Assembly: GCF_024539675.1 (NCBI RefSeq)
Contig: NZ_JAHHIT010000039.1
Span: 1 to 64,000, forward strand
From: Streptomyces hilarionis
Lineage (GTDB): Bacteria; Actinomycetota; Actinomycetes; Streptomycetales; Streptomycetaceae
Reading direction: 5' to 3'
Length of the DNA: 64,000 nt
In this document: positions 1 to 9,278 of the stretch, piece after piece
Numbering within the stretch: position 1 is the stretch's first letter
Layout of the letters: the number at the start of each line of letters is the position of its first letter
Notes under the pieces: model-generated
Told to the model about the DNA's origin: nothing
What the model saw: the letters and a program-made list of their open reading frames with translations, nothing else
The model's database searches: none
Made by a program: the position numbers and the translations under genes

Positions 1-69
1 CCTCCCGCCCCTGCCTCCCGTGAGACCCCTTCCGCAAGTCCGCAAGACCCTCAAGGAGCTGCACGTCCC

Positions 70-1074
70 ATGCGCATCGGAATCCTCGGCCTCGGCCGCA
101 TCGGCGCCTTCCACGCCGAGACCCTCTTCGGACTCGACGCCGTCGAGTCGCTCGTCGTGGCCGACCCCTTCGCGGAGGCCGCCAAGACCGCCGCGGAGCG
201 GTTCGGCGCCGACGTCGCGGACTCCCCCGAGGCCGTGCTGGCGGCCGGGGTGGACGGCGTCGTGATCGCGGCGGCGACCGACGCCCACCCGGGGCTGATC
301 CTCGCCGCCGTCGAGGCGGGCGTCCCCGTCTTCTGCGAGAAGCCCGTCGCCCGGACGACGACCGAGGGCGTGGCGGTGCTCCGGGCCGTCCAGGGCAGCG
401 CCGTGCCCATCCAGATCGGCTACAACCGCCGTTTCGACGCGGGCTTCGTCGCCGCGCGCGCCGCCGTGGCCACGGGGGAGCTGGGCAGGCTGCACACCGT
501 GCGCTCCACCACCTTGGACCCGGCGCCGCCGCCGGCCGCGTACGTCGCCGGGTCCGGCGGCATCTTCCGGGACTGCTCCGTGCACGACTTCGACATCATC
601 CGCTGGGTGACGGGCCGTGAGGTGAGCGAGGTGTACGCGGTCGGCGGCAACCGGGGCGCCGACTACATCAGGGAGGCGGGCGACGCCGACACCACCGGCG
701 CGATCCTCACCCTCGACGACGGCACGATCGCGGTGGTGTCCAACTCCCGTCACAACGCGCGCGGTTACGACGTCCGCATGGAGCTCCACGGCTTCACGGA
801 CTCGATCGCCGTGGGTCTGGAGGACAAGCTGCCGCTGCGCTCGGTGGAGCCCGGCGTCACCTTCCCGGCCGGTGTCCCGCACGACTTCTTCATGGACCGC
901 TTCACCGCCGCCTACCGCGCCGAACTGACCGCGTTCACCGAGGTCGTGGCGGGTGCGCGCCCCTCGCCCTGCACGATCGAGGACGCTCTGGAGGCGGGCT
1001 GGATCGCCGAGGCGTGCACGCTGTCCCTGCACGAGCACCGGCCGGTGACGATCGCCGAGGTGAGGGCCTTCTGA
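70..1074 (+). CDS. Gfo/Idh/MocA-family NAD(P)-dependent oxidoreductase (inositol 2-dehydrogenase-like)
   Basis: 334 aa, the usual length for the family. The N-terminal Rossmann fold opens with a GLGRIG dinucleotide-binding loop at residues 7-12. EKP follows near residues 90-92, and a D168/H172 pair in the C-terminal half fits the catalytic Asp/His of inositol dehydrogenases. These enzymes oxidise a ring hydroxyl of inositol or a sugar using NAD(P). AAGGAG lies about 11 bases before the ATG. The nearby sugar ABC importer (2.9-5.9 kb) and GntR regulator suggest a shared catabolic role, although a serine hydrolase lies between them on the other strand. The exact substrate cannot be read from sequence. 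The family is certain; the inositol specificity is inference. Confidence 0.9.
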   Translation: MRIGILGLGRIGAFHAETLFGLDAVESLVVADPFAEAAKTAAERFGADVADSPEAVLAAGVDGVVIAAATDAHPGLILAAVEAGVPVFCEKPVARTTTEGVAVLRAVQGSAVPIQIGYNRRFDAGFVAARAAVATGELGRLHTVRSTTLDPAPPPAAYVAGSGGIFRDCSVHDFDIIRWVTGREVSEVYAVGGNRGADYIREAGDADTTGAILTLDDGTIAVVSNSRHNARGYDVRMELHGFTDSIAVGLEDKLPLRSVEPGVTFPAGVPHDFFMDRFTAAYRAELTAFTEVVAGARPSPCTIEDALEAGWIAEACTLSLHEHRPVTIAEVRAF

Positions 1075-1094
1075 GCCGGCGGGCCCGCGCCGGC

Positions 1095-1283
1095 TCACAG
1101 GCCGTAGCGGACCGCGAACTCGTCCGGGTCGTAGGCGTCCCGGGCGGGATCTCTCGGTATGGCCGGCCGCTCCTCCACCATGTCCCGCGGCAGCACCCGC
1201 TCGGGCAGGGCGCCGAACCGGACCCGACGCCGCTCCCGCTCGGCGCCGTCCTCCGCGGCGCGGTCCTGCTTCCTCTCCCGCAT
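1095..1283 (-). CDS. small conserved hypothetical protein
   Basis: 62 aa, highly charged, soluble and without membrane segments. The N-terminal half is Arg/Glu-rich and the C-terminal half Pro/Asp-rich, ending in AVRYGL. I chose the ATG at 1283 because GGGGAGG sits five bases upstream; a GTG at 1313 would add ten residues but has a poorer ribosome binding site. It lies 52 bases downstream of the serine hydrolase on the same strand and may be co-transcribed with it. I do not recognise a function. The clean ribosome binding site and ordinary codon use favour a real gene. Confidence 0.6.
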   Translation of the reverse strand: MRERKQDRAAEDGAERERRRVRFGALPERVLPRDMVEERPAIPRDPARDAYDPDEFAVRYGL

Positions 1284-1335
1284 CTCGCCCTCCCCGTGCA
1301 CGAATCGGCTCACCCCTGCACCTGGTCGAACGTCC

Positions 1336-2583
1336 TCACCTCGCCGTGGGTTCCGCCGGCAGGTCGAAGACGTGGTCCGGGGAGACGATGGACGTGATCG
1401 CGTCGCCGAACAGGGTGCTGGGCTCCTGGTTCTTGTAGTTGATGTCGGTGTTCAGCACGACGACGAGCGTGGCCTGTGCGGAGGGCAGGTAGATGGTCAG
1501 CGACTCGTAGCCGGGCAGTGAGCCGTTGTGGCCGATCCAGCCCTGCACGTTGAAGATGCCCAGGCCGTACCCGGCTCCGGGGATGGAGGTCGCCGGTGTG
1601 ATCAGGCGCTGCTTCTGGGTGGCGGGGCTGATCATGCGGTTGCCGTCGGGCAGCACGCCCGTGGCGACGGTGCGCGCCCAGATCCGCAGGTCGTCCAGGG
1701 TGGAGATCATCGCGCCGGCGGCCCAGCCCCAGGAGGGGTTCCAGTCGGCCGAGTCCTCGACCTGCCCGGTGGCGGTCTGGTTGGTGTAGCCCTGGGAGTG
1801 CGGCGTGGGGAACTCGTTGCCGACCGGGAAGAGGGTGTCGTCGAGTCCGGCCGGGTCCAGGATGTGCTGGTGGACGTATTCGTTGAGGTGCTGACCGCTC
1901 ATCTTCTCGACGACCAGGCCGAGCAGGATCAGGTTGGTGTTGCAGTAGTAGAACTCCTGGCCCGGCGCGAAGAGCACGGGGTGCTTGAAGGAGTAGCCGA
2001 GCAGTTCCTGCGGGGTGAAGGGCCGCTTCGGGTCGGAGGTCAGCGCCTTGAAGAAGTCCTCGTCGGCGGAGTAGTTGAACAGTCCGCTGCGCATGTCGGC
2101 CAGCTGACGCAGGGTGATCCGGTCGCCGTTCGGCACGCCGTCGATGTACTTGTCGATGGTGTCGTCCAGGCCCACCTTGCCCTCGTCGACCAGTTGCAGG
2201 ACCGCGGTGACGGTGAACGTCTTGGTCTCGCTGCCGATCCGCATGAACAGGTCGGGGGCCATGGCCTGGCCGGTGCTCTTGTCGCGGACGCCGAAGGACT
2301 TCACGTACTGCCCCTTGTCGGGCGTCCAGATGCCGACGCTGACCCCGGGCACGTTCGCCTGCTTCATGACCCGCTGGACGGCGTCGTCCACCTGCTGCCG
2401 CACGGCGGGGGTGAGGGCGACGACACCGTCGTCGGACGGGCTCGGAGAGGGTTGCCGGGCGGCGGTCGCGGCGGCGGCCGAGGAGGGCGACGGCGTGGCG
2501 CCGGCCGCGGCGGGCGCCACCAGCGCCCCCACCGCGGCGGCGACGAGGACGCCGCTGCGCAGTCGCGTGTACGGGTGTGTCAT
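1336..2583 (-). CDS. secreted serine hydrolase, beta-lactamase / D-Ala-D-Ala carboxypeptidase fold
   Basis: 415 aa. An N-terminal signal peptide (arginines, then an Ala/Val-rich hydrophobic stretch ending near residues 28-30) and a Pro/Ser linker lead to a class C beta-lactamase-like domain. The three family motifs are present: SETK (nucleophile Ser about 118, Lys about 121), YCN near 213-215, and HNG in the GHNGSLPG segment. Family members are esterases or DD-peptidases acting outside the membrane. The start at 2583 follows GGGAG at seven bases; an upstream in-frame ATG at 2625 would add 14 charged residues before the signal peptide and is less likely. The natural substrate is unknown. Confidence 0.88.
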   Translation of the reverse strand: MTHPYTRLRSGVLVAAAVGALVAPAAAGATPSPSSAAAATAARQPSPSPSDDGVVALTPAVRQQVDDAVQRVMKQANVPGVSVGIWTPDKGQYVKSFGVRDKSTGQAMAPDLFMRIGSETKTFTVTAVLQLVDEGKVGLDDTIDKYIDGVPNGDRITLRQLADMRSGLFNYSADEDFFKALTSDPKRPFTPQELLGYSFKHPVLFAPGQEFYYCNTNLILLGLVVEKMSGQHLNEYVHQHILDPAGLDDTLFPVGNEFPTPHSQGYTNQTATGQVEDSADWNPSWGWAAGAMISTLDDLRIWARTVATGVLPDGNRMISPATQKQRLITPATSIPGAGYGLGIFNVQGWIGHNGSLPGYESLTIYLPSAQATLVVVLNTDINYKNQEPSTLFGDAITSIVSPDHVFDLPAEPTAR

Positions 2584-2896
2584 GGGCTTGCTCCCGCGTG
2601 AGGAGGTTCTCGCGCCGCAGGCCACAGCCGCACCGGAGGGGCACGGGCCGCATGCGGCCCATCACCCCCACCATACGAGCGGGGGCGCGCCGCCGCCTGT
2701 CGGCGACGGCGCCACGCGCCCTCCCTCGGCGTCTCCGCGGCGCCCGCTCATGCCCCGCAAGGGCGCGGGGACTTGCGGGTGCGCACGGCGCCGCCCCGGC
2801 CTCCGCGCGGCGGCGCGTCCGGCACGCCGGCACGCGGGCGCACACGGGGGCGTCCGGCCCGCCGGGCGGGCGACCGGTCGCGGCGCGCCCACCGTC
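2584..2896. other. 313-bp gap upstream of the serine hydrolase and downstream of the ABC importer
   Basis: No convincing gene. It should hold the promoter of the serine hydrolase and the end of the importer transcript. The only clear structure is the hairpin at 2754-2779. Open frames across it lack ribosome binding sites and recognisable sequence. Confidence 0.5.
2754..2779 (-). terminator. possible terminator of the sugar ABC importer operon
   Basis: Perfect 8-bp stem, CCCGCAAG (2754-2761) with CTTGCGGG (2772-2779), around a 10-base loop, about 120 bases beyond the ATPase stop codon. There is no strong T-run, as is usual for actinomycete terminators. Confidence 0.4.
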
Positions 2897-3814
<918 letters not shown>

Positions 3815-3819
3815 GGGGG

Positions 3820-4896
3820 TCACCTCCGGGTCGCCGTGCGGCTGACCCACAGATTGATCAGGACGGCGCCGAGGAGCATCACGCCGAGGAAGGCCTTGAA
3901 CCAGTCGGGGTTCCAGCCCGCGTAGACGATGCCCTGCTGCACCATGCCGAACATGAACGCGCCGAAGACCGGGCCGATCGCCGAGCCGGCGCCGCCGGTC
4001 AGCAGACAGCCGCCGATGACGGCCGCGGAGATGTAGATCAGCTCCTGGCCGACGCCCTCGCCGGACTGCACGGTGTTGAAGGTGAACAGCTGGTGCATGC
4101 CGACGAACCAGGCGCCGAGGCCGACCAGCATGAACAGCGAGATCTTCGTGAACGTCACCGGCACGCCGACCGCCCGGGCGGACTCCTTGTTGCCGCCGAC
4201 CGCGAAGATCCAGTTGCCGTACCTGGTGCGCAGCAGCACCCAGGTGGCCAGGGCCGCGAACACCAGCCAGTAGACGATCGTGATCTTGACCTGGACGCCG
4301 CCGACCTCGAAGGACGAGGCGAAGATCTTCTTCGCCTGGTCGAAGCCGTCCATGTTGCTGATGTCGTCGGTGGCCACGTTGCCGGTGACCAGCTTGGTGA
4401 CGGCCAGGTTCACGCCCTGGAGGATCAGGAAGGTCCCCAGCGTGATCAGGAAGCTGGGCAGTCCGGTCCTGACGACCATCCACCCGTTGAAGAACCCGAT
4501 GCCCAGGGAGACCAGGAGCGCCACGACGACGCCCACCCAGGCGTTCATGGTGAGCTGGTAGCTGAGCATGCTCGCGGTGAGCGCCGAGGTGATCACCGCG
4601 ACGCCGGCCGACAGGTCGAACTCGCCGCCGATCATCAGCAGCGCGACCGGGAGCGCCATGATCCCGATGGTCGACGACTGGTAGAGGATGTTCGCCATCG
4701 CGCTGCCCTCGCGCACGGGCGGCGCGGAGATCAGGAAGAAGACGTACACCGCGACCGCGCCGAGGAAGACCCCGACCTCGGGGCGGGCCAACAGGCGCAG
4801 TACCAGGGAGCGTTGCGCGGTCCGGCCGTCACTCTCCTTCGGGCCGGGGGCCGGCGGTGTCCCCACCGCCGGCTCGGCGTGCCGAGTCATGCTCAT
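3820..4896 (-). CDS. sugar ABC importer permease (RbsC-like)
   Basis: 358 aa, polytopic, with about ten hydrophobic segments after a cytoplasmic N-terminus of about 45 residues. It belongs to the BPD_transp_2 family that forms the channel of ribose/galactose/inositol importers. The EFDLSAG segment and the Gly-rich GTFLILQG region are typical. The ATG at 4896 overlaps the binding-protein stop as TGATG, so translation is probably coupled. A longer reading frame to 5022 would run inside the binding-protein gene and is not credible. Confidence 0.92.
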   Translation of the reverse strand: MSMTRHAEPAVGTPPAPGPKESDGRTAQRSLVLRLLARPEVGVFLGAVAVYVFFLISAPPVREGSAMANILYQSSTIGIMALPVALLMIGGEFDLSAGVAVITSALTASMLSYQLTMNAWVGVVVALLVSLGIGFFNGWMVVRTGLPSFLITLGTFLILQGVNLAVTKLVTGNVATDDISNMDGFDQAKKIFASSFEVGGVQVKITIVYWLVFAALATWVLLRTRYGNWIFAVGGNKESARAVGVPVTFTKISLFMLVGLGAWFVGMHQLFTFNTVQSGEGVGQELIYISAAVIGGCLLTGGAGSAIGPVFGAFMFGMVQQGIVYAGWNPDWFKAFLGVMLLGAVLINLWVSRTATRR

Positions 4897-5915
4897 CACC
4901 GGGTGCCCTTCGCGGCGTACGCGGCCACCGCGTCGACGTTGGACTTGTCCACGAAGGCGGGCCCGGTCAGGACCGGCTGCTCCCCGCCGCCCATGTAGTT
5001 GCCGTTGTTCTTGTAGAGCCACAGCGAGTCGATCGCCAAGTAGCCCTGAAGGTAGGGCTGCTGGTCGACCGCCAGCTCGACGCTGCCCTTGCTGATGGCG
5101 CCCGTCAGGTCCTTGTTGAGGTCGAAGGTGGCGATCTTGGCCTTGCTGCCGGCGTCGGAGACCGACTGCGCGGCGGTCAGCGCGATGGGGGCGCCGAGCG
5201 TGACGACGTGGTCGATCGCCTTGTCCTGGCTGAGCTTGGCGGTGATGGTCGACTTCACGGACGGCATGTCGGTGCCGTTGACGTAGAGGTTCTCGACGGA
5301 GCCGGAGAACGTCTTCTTCACGCCGTCACAGCGCTGGGTCAGACCGATGTTGCCCTGCTCCTGGATGACGCAGACGACCTTCTTGGAGCCCAGGGTGTTC
5401 AGCTTGTTGCCGAGGGCCTCGCCCGCGACCGTCTCGTCCTGGCCGAAGAACTCCAGCAGGCCGAGCTTCTTCCACTCGCTCACACCGGAGTTGAGGCCCA
5501 CCACGGGTATCTTCGCGGCCGTCGCCTTGGCGATGACGGCCTTGAGGGCGTCGGGCTTGGCGAGGGTGACCGCGATGCCGTCGACCTTCTGGTCGATGGC
5601 GTTCTGGATCAGGTTGGCCTGCCCGCCCGCGCTCGGGTCGGCGGAGTACACCAGCTTGACGTTGTCCTTGGCCGCGGCGGCCTGGGCCCCCTTGCGGACG
5701 ATGTCCCAGAAGGTGTCGCCGGGCGACTGGTGGGTCACCAGGGCGACCGTCATCTGCGGGGTGCTCGCCTTGCCCGCGGAAGCGCCGTCCGCGCTCTCCT
5801 CGGACTTCTTTCCGCCGGAGCTGCTGGAGCAGCCCGCAAGGGTCAGGGCCACCGCCGCGGCCATGGCCACGACCGGGGCGATTCTGCGCGAGCGGGAGGG
5901 AGAAGAGCTGTCCAT
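4896..5915 (-). CDS. sugar ABC importer substrate-binding lipoprotein
   Basis: 339 aa. A lipoprotein signal peptide (basic N-terminus, Ala/Val core, LAGC lipobox with a following Ser run) anchors a periplasmic-binding-protein type 1 domain of the ribose/galactose/inositol class (VALVTHQSPGDTFWD near its start). It captures the sugar outside the membrane for the permease encoded next. I chose ATG 5915, where GAGGTG lies nine bases upstream; a GTG at 5927 adds four residues. It is the first gene of the importer operon and is read from the mirrored promoter at 6077-6105. Confidence 0.92.
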   Translation of the reverse strand: MDSSSPSRSRRIAPVVAMAAAVALTLAGCSSSSGGKKSEESADGASAGKASTPQMTVALVTHQSPGDTFWDIVRKGAQAAAAKDNVKLVYSADPSAGGQANLIQNAIDQKVDGIAVTLAKPDALKAVIAKATAAKIPVVGLNSGVSEWKKLGLLEFFGQDETVAGEALGNKLNTLGSKKVVCVIQEQGNIGLTQRCDGVKKTFSGSVENLYVNGTDMPSVKSTITAKLSQDKAIDHVVTLGAPIALTAAQSVSDAGSKAKIATFDLNKDLTGAISKGSVELAVDQQPYLQGYLAIDSLWLYKNNGNYMGGGEQPVLTGPAFVDKSNVDAVAAYAAKGTR

Positions 5916-6076
5916 CTTTCCTTGCACCTCACTGTGCGACGGGGAAAACGACGGGGAAGGGGGGGGAGGACGATCGCGAGGATCCGGGGGCCCGTTTCTC
6001 CTCAGATTGGGGCCATGGGGCCGGGTCCGCGACTGTTCAGGTGTCCCGGACTCGGCCCGTGCGCTGCTGGGACGGG

Positions 6077-6105
6077 ATCCAATCCCGTGCCGGGCCCCCT
6101 GTCAA
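6077..6105 (-). promoter_or_regulatory. promoter of the sugar importer operon
   Basis: On the minus strand a perfect TTGACA (6105-6100) is followed after 17 bases by TTGGAT (6082-6077). The -35 lies inside the left arm of the inverted repeat 6101-6162. Predicted leader to the binding-protein start is about 155 bases. Confidence 0.55.
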
Positions 6106-6162
6106 TACTTTGTTAAGACATCATTTCACGATCAGGTCCGAATGTTAGAACAAAGTATTGAC
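6101..6162. promoter_or_regulatory. divergent operator: 20-bp inverted repeat, probable GntR binding sites
   Basis: The left arm 6101-6120 and right arm 6143-6162 match at 17 of 20 positions when one is inverted, including a perfect 14-bp GTCAATACTTTGTT block. Arms are separated by 22 bases. Each arm also contains a smaller imperfect palindrome (TGTTAAGACA and TGTTAGAACA). It sits midway between the importer operon and the GntR gene, so the regulator is the obvious ligand. That assignment is inference from position. Confidence 0.65.
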
Positions 6163-6186
6163 ACCGGAGCTCCCGCGGATCTACAC
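6158..6186 (+). promoter_or_regulatory. promoter of the GntR regulator gene
   Basis: Perfect TTGACA at 6158-6163, followed after 17 bases by a poor -10 (CTACAC at 6181-6186). It mirrors the importer promoter: the -35 is part of the right operator arm. About 165 bases of leader precede the regulator start. Confidence 0.45.
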
Positions 6187-6352
6187 CTGGGAGACGCCAG
6201 ACCCCGCGACCACCGTGCGGAGCACGGCGCGGGGCCCGGCCGGGCCGGCCACGGCGTTCGATCACGAGGGGGCGCATCAAGATCGATCCCTACCCCCTGC
6301 GCCGGGGCGTACCCCTCGCTCCCCACCCCACCGAACCGAGGAGGCGCCCCCG

Positions 6353-7138
6353 ATGGCGAAGACCGGCGAGCGCGCCCGTGCGGTGTCCGGCTCCGCGCTC
6401 GACGCGCTGCACTTCGCGCTGGACCGCACCAGCCCGGTCCCGCTCTACTACCAGCTGGCCCAGCAGCTGGAGGCCGCGATCGAGCACGGGGCCCTCGCCC
6501 CCGGCAACCTCCTGGGCAACGAGATCGACCTCTCCACGCGCCTCGGCCTGTCCCGGCCGACCGTCCGCCAGGCGATCCAGTCGCTCGTCGACAAGGGCCT
6601 GCTGGTGCGCCGTCGCGGAGTCGGCACGCAGGTGGTGCACAGCCAGGTGAAGCGGCCGCTGGAGCTGAGCAGCCTCTACGACGACCTGGAGGCGGCCGGT
6701 CAGGGACCCACGACCGCCGTGCTCCGCAACGAACGGGTGCCGGCGACCGCGGACGTCGCGGCCGCGCTGGGTCTCGCGCAGGGCAGCGAGGTCACCCTGC
6801 TGGAACGGCTGCGCGCCACGCACGGACAGCCGGTGGCGTTCCTGTGCAACTACCTGCCGCCGGCCCTGCTGGACCTCGACACCGAACGCCTGGAGACGAC
6901 CGGCCTGTACCGGCTGCTGCGCTCGGCGGGCGTCACGCTGCACAGCGCCCGCCAGACCGTGGGGGCCCGCTCGGCCACGGCCGAGGAGGCCGCCCTGCTC
7001 GCGGAGAAGGAGGGGGCGGCACTGCTGACGATGCAGCGCACGGCGTACGACGACACCGGCCGGCCGGTGGAGTACGGGACGCACGTCTACCGCGCGTCCC
7101 GGTACGCCTTCGACTTCCAGCTGCTGGTCCGGCCCTAG
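6353..7138 (+). CDS. GntR-family transcriptional regulator with UTRA ligand domain (HutC subfamily)
   Basis: 261 aa. A winged helix-turn-helix occupies residues about 28-97 (STRLGLSRPTVRQAIQSL recognition region) and a UTRA sensor domain about 115-255. HutC-type regulators bind a small metabolite, often a sugar or sugar phosphate, and release DNA. The start at 6353 follows GAGGAGG at eight bases; the open frame to 6158 lacks a site and runs through the promoter. It is divergent from the importer operon and probably represses both through the inverted repeat at 6101-6162. The effector is unknown; the importer substrate or its phosphate is the natural guess. Confidence 0.93.
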   Translation: MAKTGERARAVSGSALDALHFALDRTSPVPLYYQLAQQLEAAIEHGALAPGNLLGNEIDLSTRLGLSRPTVRQAIQSLVDKGLLVRRRGVGTQVVHSQVKRPLELSSLYDDLEAAGQGPTTAVLRNERVPATADVAAALGLAQGSEVTLLERLRATHGQPVAFLCNYLPPALLDLDTERLETTGLYRLLRSAGVTLHSARQTVGARSATAEEAALLAEKEGAALLTMQRTAYDDTGRPVEYGTHVYRASRYAFDFQLLVRP

Positions 7139-7142
7139 GGCG

Positions 7143-7176
7143 CCCCCTCCCCCTGCGCCCGAGGGGGGGGAGGGGG
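7143..7176. terminator. bidirectional terminator between gntR and the SDR gene
   Basis: Perfect 11-bp stem, CCCCCTCCCCC (7143-7153) with GGGGGAGGGGG (7166-7176), 12-base loop, between convergent genes. Confidence 0.6.
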
Positions 7177-7189
7177 ACCGACCGGGGGA

Positions 7190-7948
7190 CTACCTGGGGG
7201 CCATCCGCAGGGCGCCGTCCATCCTGATGGTCTCGCCGTTGAGGTAGTCGTGGTCGACGATCGACAGCGCGAGCTGCGCGTACTCCTCGGGGCGGGCGAG
7301 GCGGCGCGGGAAGGGCACGCCGGCCGCGAGTCCGGCCCGGAACTCCTCCGACACGGTGGCCAGCATCGGCGTCTCCACGATGCCCGGGGCGATGGTGCAC
7401 ACCCGGATGCCGTACTGGGAGAGGTCGCGCGCGGCGGGCAGGGTCAGCCCGACCACCCCGCCCTTGGAGGACGCGTAGGCCGCCTGGCCGATCTGGCCGT
7501 CGTACGCGGCGATGGAGGCGGTGTTGACGATGACGCCCCGCTGGCCGTCCGCGTCGGCCTCGGTCCCGGCGATGGCCTCGGAGGCGAGGGCGAGCACGTT
7601 GAAGGTGCCGATCAGGTTGATCTGGATCACCTTGGCGTACAGGCCCAGGTCGTGCACGCCCTTCTTGCCGAGGATCCGCGCCGACGGGCCGATGCCGGCG
7701 CAGTTGACCACCGTCCGCAGCGGGACGCCGGACCCGGCCGCCGTCTCGACGGCGGCACGCACCTGCTCGGGGTCGGTGACGTCGGCGGGGACGTAGGTGA
7801 CGCCGTCGACCTCGGGCGCCTTGTCGACGCCGTCCTTGAGGTCGAGGGCGAAGACCCGGGCGCCGCGCCCGGCGAGAGCCTTGGCGGTGGCCGCGCCGAG
7901 GCCGGACGCACCGCCGGTGACGAGGGCGGCGGTGTTCTCGAGCTGCAT
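7190..7948 (-). CDS. short-chain dehydrogenase, 3-hydroxyacyl-CoA dehydrogenase type-2-like
   Basis: 252 aa. TGGASGLG is the NAD-binding glycine motif and YASSK carries the catalytic Tyr and Lys. The internal segment with GQRGVIVNTASIAAYDGQIG and the C-terminal GETIRMDGALRM match the type-2 (HSD10-like) group that oxidises 3-hydroxyacyl-CoAs. AAGGAG lies five bases before ATG 7948; ATG 7951 and GTG 7954 are alternatives. It follows the acyl-CoA dehydrogenase gene with overlapping or abutting ends, so the two are one operon supplying consecutive oxidations of fatty or branched-chain acyl-CoA breakdown. Confidence 0.88.
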   Translation of the reverse strand: MQLENTAALVTGGASGLGAATAKALAGRGARVFALDLKDGVDKAPEVDGVTYVPADVTDPEQVRAAVETAAGSGVPLRTVVNCAGIGPSARILGKKGVHDLGLYAKVIQINLIGTFNVLALASEAIAGTEADADGQRGVIVNTASIAAYDGQIGQAAYASSKGGVVGLTLPAARDLSQYGIRVCTIAPGIVETPMLATVSEEFRAGLAAGVPFPRRLARPEEYAQLALSIVDHDYLNGETIRMDGALRMAPR

Positions 7949-7950
7949 CA

Positions 7951-9129
7951 TCACTCCTTGCCGAGGACGGTGAGCACACCGCCCTCGTCGCGGTCCAGCG
8001 CACGGGAGATGATCATGCGCTGGATCTGGTTGGTTCCTTCGAAGATCTGCATGACCTTGGCCTCGCGCATGAAGCGTTCCACCGGGAAGTCACGGGTGTA
8101 CCCGTACCCCCCGAGGACCTGCACGGCGTCCGTGGTCACCTTCATGGCATTGTCCGTGGCCACGAGTTTGGCGATGGACGCCTCCCGTGTGAAGGGCACG
8201 CCGATGTCCTTCAGGCGGGCGGCGGACAGCGCGGCTGCCCGCGCCGACTCGATCGCGGCGCTCATGTCGGCGAGCACGAACGCCAGGCCCTGGTGCTCGA
8301 TGATCGGCTTGCCGAAGGTCTCCCGCTCGCGGGCGTAGCGCACCGCGTGGTCCAGGGCGCCCTGGGCGAGCCCGGTGGCGACGGCCGAGATGCCGAGCCG
8401 TCCGCAGTCGAGGGAGGCGAGGGCGATCTTCAGCCCCTGGCCCTCCTCCCCGATCCGGCGTTCCACGGGCACCCGGACGTCGTCGAGCCGCATGGTCGCG
8501 GTCGCCGAGCCCGTCAGGCCCATCTTGCGCTCCGGCGGGTCGGCGCTGAGGCCGGGGGCGTCCGCGGGGACGAGGAAGCAGGAGATGCCGTGGGTGCGGT
8601 CCTCGGACGTGCGGGCCATCACGGTGTAGAAGTCGGCGTAACCGCCGTGGGTCGTCCAGGCCTTGGAGCCGTTCAGGACGTAGGAGTCGCCGTCGCGGAC
8701 CGCGCGGGTGCGCATGGCGGCCGGGTCGGAGCCGGCGTGCGGCTCGGACAGGCAGTACGCGCCGAGGAGTTCACCGCCGAGCATGTCCGGCAGCCACCTG
8801 CGCCGCTGCTCGTCGGTGCCGAAGCGGGCCAGCGGGAAGCAGGACAGGGCGTGCACGGAGATGCCCACGGCGACGCTCGACCAGACGGCGGCCACCTCCT
8901 CCAGCACCTGGAGGTAGACCTCGTAGGGCTGGTCCGCCCCGCCGAACTCCTCGGCGAAGGGCAGCCCGAGCAGGCCGCTGCGCCCGAGGGTGCGGAACAC
9001 GTCCCGCGGGAACGACCCGTCCGCCTCCGCGTCGGCGACCCGGGGTGCGAGTTCCTTTGCGGCGAGGGTGCGCGTGAGCTGGATGAGCTCGACGGCCTCC
9101 TCGGTCGGCAGGGCGCGAGTGGCAGGCAT
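7951..9129 (-). CDS. acyl-CoA dehydrogenase
   Basis: 392 aa, standard length. FAD enzyme introducing the alpha-beta double bond in acyl-CoA. Visible hallmarks are CLSEPHAGSD in the flavin-binding middle domain and the C-terminal IFEGTNQIQ segment, whose Glu is the catalytic base in short/medium-chain enzymes. The start at 9129 is set by GGAGGTCACC directly upstream; the longer open frame to 9255 runs through the operator. It lies downstream of a TetR gene on the same strand and is followed by the SDR gene. The acyl chain preference cannot be told from sequence. Confidence 0.93.
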   Translation of the reverse strand: MPATRALPTEEAVELIQLTRTLAAKELAPRVADAEADGSFPRDVFRTLGRSGLLGLPFAEEFGGADQPYEVYLQVLEEVAAVWSSVAVGISVHALSCFPLARFGTDEQRRRWLPDMLGGELLGAYCLSEPHAGSDPAAMRTRAVRDGDSYVLNGSKAWTTHGGYADFYTVMARTSEDRTHGISCFLVPADAPGLSADPPERKMGLTGSATATMRLDDVRVPVERRIGEEGQGLKIALASLDCGRLGISAVATGLAQGALDHAVRYARERETFGKPIIEHQGLAFVLADMSAAIESARAAALSAARLKDIGVPFTREASIAKLVATDNAMKVTTDAVQVLGGYGYTRDFPVERFMREAKVMQIFEGTNQIQRMIISRALDRDEGGVLTVLGKE

Positions 9130-9155
9130 GGTGACCTCCACGTAGAAGTGCCGAC

Positions 9156-9205
9156 AGTACCGAGAATGATACTGGCGTGTGTACGAAAGTATCATCCACG
9201 GTACT
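9156..9205. promoter_or_regulatory. paired TetR-type operators in the acyl-CoA dehydrogenase promoter
   Basis: Two 18-bp elements, AGTACCGAGAATGATACT (9156-9173) and AGTATCATCCACGGTACT (9188-9205), are inverted copies of each other at 16 of 18 positions. Each is also flanked by AGTA and TACT. Centres are 32 bp apart, about three helical turns. They lie 27-76 bases before the acyl-CoA dehydrogenase start, next to the TetR gene. Confidence 0.65.
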
Positions 9206-9278
9206 CCACGACGGCGCTCGGCGGCACCCCGCACCGCAGGTGAGCCGGGAGACAAGGAGGCGGACGGGCCGCCGGGCC

